DNA of 64,000 nt from Lachnospiraceae bacterium (GTDB lineage: Bacteria > Bacillota > Clostridia > Lachnospirales > Lachnospiraceae), in NCBI GenBank assembly GCA_019421365.1, contig JAHZFJ010000004.1, positions 1 through 64,000 on the forward strand. The letters are read 5' to 3'. The notes beneath the pieces are model-generated. The model was not told the origin of the DNA, did not search any database, and was given only the letters and a program-made list of their open reading frames with translations. Positions 1 to 7,484 of this stretch are shown in pieces (the stretch's first letter is position 1; each line of letters opens with the position of its first letter). Position numbers and translations under genes: made by a program.

Positions 1-56
1 TCAGTATTGGTGCGGGTACAACGCACCTCGTGCCCCAGCAGTTGACAAAGAGCCAA

Positions 57-106
57 AAAAGAACAGAAATCGCTTTTATAAAAATTAAGCGGTTTCTGTT
101 CTTTTA
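57..106 (-). terminator. Rho-independent terminator of the histidine kinase operon
   Basis: A near-perfect inverted repeat (AAGAACAGAAAtCGCTT on the left arm, its complement at 88-104) surrounds an 11-nt AT-rich loop. On the minus strand it is followed by TTTTTT, so it ends the two-component operon transcribed leftwards. Whatever gene lies left of the window may also use it. Confidence 0.8.
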
Positions 107-114
107 CTGTCTAC

Positions 115-2385
115 TTAATAGATTCTTGGGAAGGTAAGAATTGCTTTGAATAAGTCACCATCTAATACAATACTAAATGTACCGTTTTGTAGACTTGCTA
201 AACTTTGGGCAATAGATAAACCAAGGCCAGTGCCTTCAGTATTACGGGATAAATCACCACGAACGAAGCGCTCCATTAGTTCATCTGAACTGATGTTAAG
301 TCTAGTTGCAGAGATGTTTTTAACGGAAACACTAACTTGTTCCTCATCTGCTTTTAAATCAATATACACTCTTGTACCTTGCATAGCGTATTTATTAACG
401 TTAGATAATATATTTTCAAGTATTCGAAAAGTACTCCGTCCATCAGCATAGATATATAACGGTACTTCCACATCGGCTAAGTCAATTTCTAATTTACGTT
501 GTGTCAGACGATCTTCAAACTCACCTAACGTTTGCTTGATTAATTCTACTAAATTAATTTTTTGCATATGAAGTGTAATCGCACCACTTGAAGCTTTTGA
601 AGCTTCTACTAAATCCTCGATTAGCGTCTTAAGACGTTGTGATTTAGAATCTAATACTTCTATATATTGAATAGCTGTTTCGTTATCAAGCTGTTCTTTC
701 TTTAATAAATCCACATAATTAATAATAGAGGTCAGCGGCGTTTTAATATCATGAGAAACATTGGTAATCAATTCAGTTTTTAAACGTTCACTTTTTAATT
801 TCTCCTCCACAGCATTAGATAATCCGTCGCTAATATTGTTAATATATTTACTTAAGATACGCATACTTGGTGTGACCTCAGTCTCGTTTATTTTGTGAGT
901 TAAGTCACCATCACTAATTTCCTTTGTTTCTTTAATGAGATAACCAAGGGAAGTTACCACGTTTAGAAGATATCTTCCAAATATGAAAAAAAGCAAACAA
1001 AGTACAATAAGTCCTAGGAATGTAAATCCAGGAACTTTGAATAATAATATAGTTATCAAAGTGAGAACAAAGAAGATTGTCCAGATTAATGTTGCCCTAT
1101 AAGTGAGTTCTTTGTGAGCAAAGAACTTCTGTGACCAAGTATTCCATCGATTTCCGATACGAACAACTAACATGTTTGAACTAAGTGCGTTGCATTTCAC
1201 CCGTCTAACTAAACTAAAGAAGTTATAGATAAAAATCGGGTACATAGCGATATAGATGCCAAATAATCTAAAAAGGTATTCATTCTCATCTGTAAACTTA
1301 GAATTAATCAGTTGAAATAGGCAATTCAGCAACAAGAAGAATGTTACTAACATGATTAATGCCATTGTTTCTGTATTTAACTTATCATATGAGGTTAAAC
1401 GTAAGGAGCGTGATCTTGTGTTATAGCCAGCAAACTGTACACCTAGAATTAGGAATGCCAAGAATATAATAAAGATGATTGGCAAGTAAAGGATTGCTGT
1501 TTTGTATGATAGATGCATTGTCTGAAAACTATGATATGCCTGAGAAAAATCGTCACCATTATATGGGAAATTATTGATTGTAGCAGTATAGAATACATAA
1601 TCATCGGTCTTCTCAGTGTGGATTGTAGTGTCTGATATATCATCTTCAGAATCAGTTGAATCACTGGTATCATCTGTTTGTGTTGTCGTCGGTGAAAGTT
1701 GTGTCTTGACGCAAGTGGACATCCATTCTAGCGTACGAGAATCTAAGAGACCCCACTTAGTAACGTTGGTATTGTATATCGTACTATTGGTATTAAGCAC
1801 AAGGTAAGCATCACATTTTGATATGTTCTTCATAAAGTCAGAGACATTTGCTTCTAATATAGAAGAATCATTTGCAGCAGTTGCTGTTTTCTCGTTGTGT
1901 GCTGTTTTACTTGATTGGGCTTTGATTTCGTTCTGATCTGATGTATCATAGGGGCTTATATACTTATCTGATACTAAGTTTGGAGAGTAGTACTCAGCTC
2001 CTGTTGTTAAGTTCTTTACATAATAGATGAAATTGCTGTCTTTTACATTAAGAATTTGATTATAGAATTCGAATTTATCCTGGTCACTAACGAGGTCATT
2101 CATAAAGAATGTTTCATTAATATGAGACGTTGGGAATTCATCATCTGATAGAAGAGTAGTGGTGAAATTATTTTCGCGGTACATAACATATGCAGCTACT
2201 CGTTCATTATATTTAGCAAATGTTTTCTCGAAATAATAGGTTTCTGTGAATTTTTCATCATTGCTTCCATAATAGTCGGGATAATGAAAGATATGATAGA
2301 AACACAATAAAAGGAGAAATCCGAATACGGCTAACCCAACTTGAACAAGTAATTTGACAGTTAGGGAATATTTTATTCTTTTCAT
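115..2385 (-). CDS. Multi-pass membrane sensor histidine kinase
   Basis: Sensor kinase of 756 aa, expected to autophosphorylate and pass phosphate to the response regulator encoded just upstream. An N-terminal membrane segment (about residues 10-32) is followed by a roughly 250-residue extracellular region rich in Thr/Asp/Ser. Several hydrophobic helices follow between about 290 and 480 and then a HAMP-like linker. The HisKA box reads NVSHDIKTPL with the phospho-His near residue 545. The ATPase domain has the N-box (ILENILSNVNKY) and G-box (GTGLGLSIA). The extra helices make it longer than a classical PhoR-type kinase. It starts 28 nt after the regulator stop, with AGGTTTCC-type spacing, so the two are co-transcribed. 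The signal is unknown; a cell-envelope stress role is only a guess. Confidence 0.9.
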   Translation of the reverse strand: MKRIKYSLTVKLLVQVGLAVFGFLLLLCFYHIFHYPDYYGSNDEKFTETYYFEKTFAKYNERVAAYVMYRENNFTTTLLSDDEFPTSHINETFFMNDLVSDQDKFEFYNQILNVKDSNFIYYVKNLTTGAEYYSPNLVSDKYISPYDTSDQNEIKAQSSKTAHNEKTATAANDSSILEANVSDFMKNISKCDAYLVLNTNSTIYNTNVTKWGLLDSRTLEWMSTCVKTQLSPTTTQTDDTSDSTDSEDDISDTTIHTEKTDDYVFYTATINNFPYNGDDFSQAYHSFQTMHLSYKTAILYLPIIFIIFLAFLILGVQFAGYNTRSRSLRLTSYDKLNTETMALIMLVTFFLLLNCLFQLINSKFTDENEYLFRLFGIYIAMYPIFIYNFFSLVRRVKCNALSSNMLVVRIGNRWNTWSQKFFAHKELTYRATLIWTIFFVLTLITILLFKVPGFTFLGLIVLCLLFFIFGRYLLNVVTSLGYLIKETKEISDGDLTHKINETEVTPSMRILSKYINNISDGLSNAVEEKLKSERLKTELITNVSHDIKTPLTSIINYVDLLKKEQLDNETAIQYIEVLDSKSQRLKTLIEDLVEASKASSGAITLHMQKINLVELIKQTLGEFEDRLTQRKLEIDLADVEVPLYIYADGRSTFRILENILSNVNKYAMQGTRVYIDLKADEEQVSVSVKNISATRLNISSDELMERFVRGDLSRNTEGTGLGLSIAQSLASLQNGTFSIVLDGDLFKAILTFPRIY

Positions 2386-2413
2386 GGAAACCTCCAGGTA
2401 TATATTAAAATAG

Positions 2414-3106
2414 TTACAGATCTTCTACTTTATATCCAATTCCCCATGCAACCTTTAGATACTTAGGTTCTTTTGGATTGATTTCTATTTTCTCTCTAAT
2501 GTGTCTGATGTGAACCGCAACGATATTGTCAACACCAAATGAAGGCTCGTTCCAAATCTGCTCATAGATTTCTGAGATAGAGAATACCTTACCTTTGTTC
2601 TTCACTAACAATTTAAGAAGATTGTACTCTATAGGTGTTAACTTGATTAATTCGTTATCAACCCAAACTTCTTTCTTCTCGTCATCGATAATTAAACCAC
2701 CAGTTTGATAGAGATTCTTACTTTCTGGAATGCTACCGAATTTAGTGTAGCGGCGTAATGCTGATTTAACACGTGCAGTTAATTCAAGTGGATTAAAAGG
2801 TTTGGTAATATAATCATCTGCACCTAGATTAAGACCGACAATCTTATCTGTATCTTCTGATTTGGCTGAGAGGAAGATAATTGGAATTGAGTTATCCTCT
2901 TCGCGTAATGCAATCATGGTATGAATACCATCAAGGATAGGCATCATGATATCAAGTAAGAGTAAGTGTATTGGTTCATTATGAATAATATCAAGTGCTT
3001 CTTTCCCGTTATAAGCCTTTCGTACTTGATAGTTTTCTTGTGTTAGGTATATTGCGACTGCGTCAACGATTGCAGAATCATCATCGCAAATTAAAATTGT
3101 GTACAT
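2414..3106 (-). CDS. OmpR/PhoB-family response regulator
   Basis: A 230-aa winged-helix response regulator. The receiver domain (about 1-115) carries the acidic pocket D8-D9, the phospho-acceptor D52 in LLLLDIMMP, and K in the ITKPF motif. The C-terminal Trans_reg_C domain (about 130-228) ends with the usual HIRHIREKIE recognition-helix region and WGIGYKVE. An AGGAGG ribosome binding site lies just upstream of the ATG. It is the first gene of a two-gene minus-strand operon with the kinase, which is its obvious partner. No target promoters can be named from the sequence. Confidence 0.93.
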   Translation of the reverse strand: MYTILICDDDSAIVDAVAIYLTQENYQVRKAYNGKEALDIIHNEPIHLLLLDIMMPILDGIHTMIALREEDNSIPIIFLSAKSEDTDKIVGLNLGADDYITKPFNPLELTARVKSALRRYTKFGSIPESKNLYQTGGLIIDDEKKEVWVDNELIKLTPIEYNLLKLLVKNKGKVFSISEIYEQIWNEPSFGVDNIVAVHIRHIREKIEINPKEPKYLKVAWGIGYKVEDL

Positions 3107-3212
3107 AATAATCCTCCTATTATATATAGTAGATGTATGGTGATCCCTAAAAGTAGCATTGTCACTTTTAATAGTGTTAATCCTTAATCTTTAGCAAAGC
3201 TCTCATATATAT

Positions 3213-3240
3213 GTTATACCATAAAGAAAATATTTTGTAA
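3213..3240 (-). promoter_or_regulatory. Candidate promoter of the two-component operon
   Basis: On the minus strand TTACAA, a 16-nt spacer and TATAAC with an extended TG at -15 are read towards the response regulator. This leaves a leader of about 100 nt. It is a sequence match only. Confidence 0.45.
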
Positions 3241-3466
3241 GCTATTTTTTATATACAAGTAGAAAAAGAGGAATACTGACTGAAAAGATTGTCTAATAAA
3301 GAATTAGTAACAAAATTGGTATTGTTGGTTAAATAAAAGACAAATATAAATGTAAAATATATAACGATTATGTAAATAATATGGCAACAAATAGTAAAAA
3401 AGAAGTAAAAATGATAAAAAACGTGTTAAATATCAATATAATAAAATAATATTTGCACAATTATTA

Positions 3467-3494
3467 TTGATTTTGAAAATGAGTGTGTTATAAT
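3467..3494 (+). promoter_or_regulatory. Sigma-A type promoter of the alcohol dehydrogenase
   Basis: TTGATT, a 16-nt spacer and TATAAT. The -10 box lies at 3489-3494, so the upstream in-frame ATG at 3483 cannot be the start; transcription begins after it. Confidence 0.65.
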
Positions 3495-3545
3495 ATAGAC
3501 AATACAACAGCAAAGTATTACATAATTTTAAGGAGGATATGCATA

Positions 3546-4718
3546 ATGATGAGATTTACATTACCTAGAGATATGTACTATGGAAAAGGTGCATTAGAGC
3601 AACTTAAGAATTTAAAAGGTAAAAAAGCTTTTATAGTTCTTGGTGGAGGTTCAATGAGACGTTTTGGTTTCGTTGATAAAGTAGAAGCTTATTTGAAAGA
3701 AGCTGGTATTGAAACAAAATTATATGAAAATGTTGAGCCAGATCCTTCCGTTGAAACAGTTATGAAAGGTGCAGCCCAGATGAGAGAATTTGAACCAGAT
3801 TGGATCATCGCTATGGGTGGCGGATCACCAATTGATGCTGCAAAAGCAATGTGGGTATTTTATGAATATCCAGATACAACATTTGAAGAAATTATTCAAC
3901 CTTTCTCATTCCCAGAATTAAGACAAAAAGCAAAATTCTTAGCAATTCCTTCAACTTCAGGTACAGCTACTGAAGTAACAGCTTTCTCAGTAATTACTGA
4001 TTATGCAAAAGGAATCAAATATCCTTTAGCAGATTTTAACATAACACCAGATATTGCGATTGTTGATCCTGATCTAGCAGAAACAATGCCAGCTAAATTA
4101 GTAGCACATACAGGTATGGATGCTTTAACACATGCAATTGAAGCATATGTATCAACATTGAACTCACCATTCACAGATCCACTTGCTATCAAAGCAATTC
4201 AAATGGTAATCGAACATCTTCAAAATTCATATGCTGGAGATATGGGGGCAAGAGAACAAATGCATTATGCACAATGTCTTGCAGGTCAAGCATTCTCTAA
4301 TGCATTACTTGGAATTGTTCACTCAATGGCACATAAGACAGGAGCTGCATTCTCAACTGGTCATATTCCTCACGGTTGTGCAAATGCAATCTATCTTCCA
4401 TATGTAATCAAATATAATGCAAAAGTTGCAGAAGGCAGATATGCAGATATCGCTAGATCAATCGGTATCGTTGGAACAGATGCTGAATGTGTGAAAGCAT
4501 TATGTGATAAGATTGATGATTTCAATCTTAAATTAGAGATTCCTAAAACATTAAAGGAATTCGGAATTAATGAAGATGAATTTAAACAAAAAGTAGCAGA
4601 AATCTCTGTAAATGCTGTAGGTGATGCTTGTACTGGATCAAATCCAAGAACAATTACACCAGCTGAAATGGAAAAATTATTTACATGCATTTACTATGGT
4701 ACTGAAGTTGATTTCTAA
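3546..4718 (+). CDS. Iron-containing (group III) alcohol dehydrogenase
   Basis: A 390-aa cytoplasmic NAD(P)-dependent alcohol dehydrogenase, probably reducing acetaldehyde (or another short aldehyde) to alcohol during fermentation. The nucleotide-binding region has GGGSPIDAAKA, followed by the family signature PSTSGTATEVTAF. The metal site is D192-x3-H196 in GMDALTHAIEAY plus the two histidines in HSMAHKTGAAF and GHIPHG. The chosen start is ATG 3546 (MMRFTLPRDM), 9 nt after AAGGAGG. A longer in-frame version from 3483 would overlap the promoter and has no ribosome binding site. It is monocistronic, with its own promoter and terminator. The exact substrate (ethanol, butanol, propanediol) cannot be read from sequence. 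Confidence 0.92.
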   Translation: MMRFTLPRDMYYGKGALEQLKNLKGKKAFIVLGGGSMRRFGFVDKVEAYLKEAGIETKLYENVEPDPSVETVMKGAAQMREFEPDWIIAMGGGSPIDAAKAMWVFYEYPDTTFEEIIQPFSFPELRQKAKFLAIPSTSGTATEVTAFSVITDYAKGIKYPLADFNITPDIAIVDPDLAETMPAKLVAHTGMDALTHAIEAYVSTLNSPFTDPLAIKAIQMVIEHLQNSYAGDMGAREQMHYAQCLAGQAFSNALLGIVHSMAHKTGAAFSTGHIPHGCANAIYLPYVIKYNAKVAEGRYADIARSIGIVGTDAECVKALCDKIDDFNLKLEIPKTLKEFGINEDEFKQKVAEISVNAVGDACTGSNPRTITPAEMEKLFTCIYYGTEVDF

Positions 4719-4733
4719 ATTGTAATAATGAAG

Positions 4734-4770
4734 GAGTTCTAAATCTTCTAGGTTTAGAACTCTGTTTCTT
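4734..4770 (+). terminator. Terminator after the alcohol dehydrogenase
   Basis: A perfect 10-bp stem (GAGTTCTAAA and its complement) with a 9-nt loop, followed by TGTTTCTTT. Confidence 0.8.
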
Positions 4771-4818
4771 TACGAATTAATGAATTAAAGAGAAAAAGTG
4801 GCTGTAAGTACTAGATTT

Positions 4819-4847
4819 TTGACAGATAATAAACTATAATCAATAAT
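4819..4847 (+). promoter_or_regulatory. Candidate nfnAB promoter
   Basis: A consensus -35 TTGACA, 17-nt spacer and AATAAT. The predicted start of transcription falls at the beginning of the long hairpin at 4850-4902. Confidence 0.5.
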
Positions 4848-4849
4848 TA

Positions 4850-4902
4850 AGGTAAGTCGATGCTACTTGAGGCAGTTTCAACTCAGCGGCGTTGACTTAC
4901 CT
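4850..4902 (+). promoter_or_regulatory. Long imperfect hairpin in the nfnAB leader
   Basis: AGGTAAGTCgAtGC pairs with GCgTtGACTTACCT over 14 positions with two imperfect pairs, enclosing a 25-nt loop. It sits right after the candidate promoter and about 90 nt before nfnA. It is not followed by a T-run, so it is not an ordinary terminator; an operator or a 5' leader structure fits better. I recognise no riboswitch class. Confidence 0.4.
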
Positions 4903-4989
4903 AAATAGTTATAAGTTAGGGAATTATGTCACGATTTATGTAACTACATAGTTACTAATCTAGATTATGACGGTGTATGGAGGAAAGTT

Positions 4990-5880
4990 ATGTTTACAAT
5001 ACGTAAAAAGGAATTATTAGCGAATAATATCTATCTTATGGATATTGAAGCTCCACGTGTAGCAAAATCATGCCACCCTGGTCAGTTTGTAATTGTTAAA
5101 ATGGATGAAAAAGGTGAACGTATTCCATTAACAATATGTGATTATGACCGAGAAGCTGGCACAGTAGCAATCGTATTCCAAGCTGTAGGTGAATCCACTG
5201 TAAGAATGGCTGAATATGAGGTTGGTGATACATTCAGAGACTTCTCTGGTCCTTTAGGTTGTAAATCAGAATTAATTGACGAAAACCCAGAAGAACTTAA
5301 AAATAAGAGTATACTATTTGTAGCAGGTGGTGTTGGTACTGCTCCTGTTTATCCACAGGTTAAATGGATGCATGAACAAGGATACGAAGTAGATTGTATC
5401 ATTGGTGCGCGTAACAAAGAGTTAATTATTCTTGAAGAAGAGATGAAGAAAGTTGCTAAGAATGTTTATGTTGCAACTGATGATGGTTCATATGGCTTCA
5501 AGGGTAATGTAAATGATAAAATTAAAGATTTAATTAATAATGAAGGTAAGCATTATGATCAAGTAATTGCAATCGGACCAGTTATCATGATGAAATTCGT
5601 ATCATTGTTAACAAAAGAACTTGGAATTCCTACAGTAGTAAGTATGAATCCAATTATGGTTGATGGTACTGGTATGTGTGGTGCTTGTCGACTAACTGTT
5701 GGTGGAGAAGTTAAGTTTGCTTGTGTAGATGGCCCTGAATTCGATGGACATCTTGTTGATTTTGATGAATCAATGAAGAGACAACAGATGTATAAGACAG
5801 AAGAAGGAAGAGCAGTACTTAAAGAAAAAGAAGGAGCCACTCATAAAAATGGTGGTTGCGGATGCGGAGGTAATAACTAA
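4990..5880 (+). CDS. nfnA: NfnA: small subunit of NADH-dependent ferredoxin:NADP+ oxidoreductase
   Basis: A 296-aa flavoprotein of the ferredoxin-reductase/PyrK type. With NfnB it should couple reduced ferredoxin and NADH to NADP+ reduction by flavin-based electron bifurcation in the cytosol. The FAD-binding barrel occupies about residues 1-100 (GQFVIVK, IPLTICDYD), then an NAD-binding fold with VAGGVGTAPVYP. The [2Fe-2S] motif reads DGTGMCGAC followed by a Cys in KFACVDG: three Cys plus an Asp, as described for the unusual NfnA cluster. The C-terminus is an extra Cys/Gly-rich tail (NGGCGCGGNN). A GGAGG lies 5 nt before the ATG. Stop and start with nfnB overlap by one base (TAATG), indicating translational coupling. 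The alternative name in databases is sulfide dehydrogenase subunit beta. Confidence 0.85.
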   Translation: MFTIRKKELLANNIYLMDIEAPRVAKSCHPGQFVIVKMDEKGERIPLTICDYDREAGTVAIVFQAVGESTVRMAEYEVGDTFRDFSGPLGCKSELIDENPEELKNKSILFVAGGVGTAPVYPQVKWMHEQGYEVDCIIGARNKELIILEEEMKKVAKNVYVATDDGSYGFKGNVNDKIKDLINNEGKHYDQVIAIGPVIMMKFVSLLTKELGIPTVVSMNPIMVDGTGMCGACRLTVGGEVKFACVDGPEFDGHLVDFDESMKRQQMYKTEEGRAVLKEKEGATHKNGGCGCGGNN

Positions 5881-7265
5881 TGGATATGTTAACAAGAATC
5901 CCAGTTAGAGAACAAGACCCTAAAGTTCGTGCTAAGAACTTTGAAGAAGTTTGTCTTGGTTATAACCTAGAAGAAGCGCAGATGGAATCTACTAGATGCT
6001 TAAAATGTAAGAATGCAAAATGTATGTCAGGATGTCCTGTATCAATTGACATTCCTGGATTTATTAGAGAAGTTGAAGCTGGTAATATTGAAGAAGCATA
6101 TCATGTAATTAGCCAATACTCAGCACTTCCTGCAGTATGTGGTCGTGTATGTCCACAGGAATCACAATGTGAAGAAAGATGTATTCGTGGAATCAAGGGA
6201 GAGCCAGTATCAATTGGTAAGTTAGAACGTTTTGTTGCTGACTGGGCAAGAGAGAATGGAGTTCAACCAAAAGCTGCTGAAGTAAAGAATGGTAAGAAAG
6301 TTGCTGTAATCGGTTCAGGCCCTGCAGGTCTTACTTGTGCAGGAGATCTTGCAAAACTTGGCTATGATGTAACAATTTTTGAAGCTCTTCATGAAGCAGG
6401 TGGAGTATTAACATATGGTATTCCAGAGTTCCGTTTACCAAAAGAAACAGTAGTAAAATCTGAAATTGAGAATGTTAAAGCATTAGGTGTTAAGGTTGAA
6501 ACTAATGTTGTTATTGGTAAATCAACAACAGTTGATGAATTATTAGAAGAAGAGGGATTTGAAGCGGTATTTATCGGTTCAGGTGCTGGCCTTCCTAAAT
6601 TCATGGGTATTCCTGGAGAAAATGCAAATGGTGTATTCTCAGCAAATGAATACTTAACTCGTAATAATCTTATGAAAGCTTTTGATCCATCATATGATAC
6701 TCCAATCGCAGCTGGTACGAAAGTTGCTGTAGTTGGTGGTGGAAACGTTGCTATGGATGCTGCAAGAACTGCATTAAGACTTGGTGCTGAAGTACATATT
6801 GTGTACAGAAGAAGTGAATCTGAACTTCCAGCAAGAGTGGAAGAAGTTCACCATGCTAAAGAAGAAGGGATCATCTTTGATTTACTTACTAATCCAAAAG
6901 AAATCTTAGTTGATGAAAAAGGCTGGGTTAAAGGAATGACTTGCGTTAAGATGGAACTTGGTGAGCCAGATGCATCTGGCAGAAGAAGACCAGTAGAAGT
7001 TGCAGGTTCAGAATTCGTACTTGACCTTGACACAGTTATCATGTCTCTTGGTACTAGTCCAAACCCATTGATTTCCTCAACAACTCATGGTTTAGATATC
7101 AACAAGTACAAATGTATCATAGCAGATGAAGAAAAAGGACAGACTTCAAAAGAAGGCGTTTATGCTGGTGGAGATGCTGTTACTGGTGCTGCAACTGTTA
7201 TCCTTGCAATGGGAGCTGGTAAAGCTGCCGCTAAAGGAATAGATGAGTATTTAACAAATAAATAA
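5880..7265 (+). CDS. nfnB: NfnB: large subunit of NADH-dependent ferredoxin:NADP+ oxidoreductase (GltD-like)
   Basis: A 461-aa protein homologous to the glutamate synthase small subunit. The N-terminal region has two [4Fe-4S] cysteine groups (CLKCKNAKCMSGCP and CGRVCPQESQCEERC). An FAD-binding Rossmann fold (VIGSGPAGLTCAG, about residue 140) and an NADPH-binding fold (VVGGGNVAMDAA, about residue 282) follow, ending in the GGDAVTGAATVI segment. Stand-alone GltD-like proteins next to an NfnA are NfnB, not glutamate synthase: no large gltB subunit is present here. The gene overlaps nfnA and is followed by a strong terminator, so the two form a bicistronic operon. Functionally it balances NADPH supply with the fermentative dehydrogenase upstream. 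Confidence 0.87.
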   Translation: MDMLTRIPVREQDPKVRAKNFEEVCLGYNLEEAQMESTRCLKCKNAKCMSGCPVSIDIPGFIREVEAGNIEEAYHVISQYSALPAVCGRVCPQESQCEERCIRGIKGEPVSIGKLERFVADWARENGVQPKAAEVKNGKKVAVIGSGPAGLTCAGDLAKLGYDVTIFEALHEAGGVLTYGIPEFRLPKETVVKSEIENVKALGVKVETNVVIGKSTTVDELLEEEGFEAVFIGSGAGLPKFMGIPGENANGVFSANEYLTRNNLMKAFDPSYDTPIAAGTKVAVVGGGNVAMDAARTALRLGAEVHIVYRRSESELPARVEEVHHAKEEGIIFDLLTNPKEILVDEKGWVKGMTCVKMELGEPDASGRRRPVEVAGSEFVLDLDTVIMSLGTSPNPLISSTTHGLDINKYKCIIADEEKGQTSKEGVYAGGDAVTGAATVILAMGAGKAAAKGIDEYLTNK

Positions 7266-7281
7266 ACTTGAATTTCACACG

Positions 7282-7337
7282 AATACCCTACCGGGGGTCT
7301 TATCAAATGATAAGGTTCCAAGTAGGGTATTTTTTTG
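7282..7337 (+). terminator. Terminator after nfnB
   Basis: A long hairpin with outer arms AATACCCTAC and its complement and an inner stem CTTATC/GATAAG, ended by TTTTTTT. Confidence 0.85.
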
Positions 7338-7484
7338 CCTTATACTTTATATGGCATTGTTAATCGAAAAATAAAAAAAGTAGACCTAATAAAAAATTAC
7401 ATACCTGTAATCAGAACCTGTAGTTCTTATAATTAATAGTAGAAAAGCTAGATTATGAGCTTATAAGATAGGAGGCTAGACGAG

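Larger units (their letters stand above)
3107..3545. other. Divergent AT-rich intergenic region
   Basis: This 439-nt region is very AT-rich and separates the leftward regulator from the rightward alcohol dehydrogenase. It holds the two promoters listed separately. I see no other gene, repeat or clear operator; a Rex-type palindrome, often found upstream of fermentative dehydrogenases, is not convincingly present. Confidence 0.5.

Noticed and set aside
1..50. Short open frames at the left edge (for example one ending at the TGA at 43-45)
   Set aside because: Only 14 codons are visible and nothing in them is recognisable; this may be the end of a gene outside the window, but it cannot be supported.
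3107..3545. Rex operator for the alcohol dehydrogenase
   Set aside because: Stretches such as GTGTTAAATATCAATATAA are only half-site like; no TTGTTAA-N4-TTAACAA palindrome.
5880..7265. Glutamate synthase small subunit GltD
   Set aside because: No large gltB subunit nearby; coupling to an NfnA-type subunit makes NfnB the better name.
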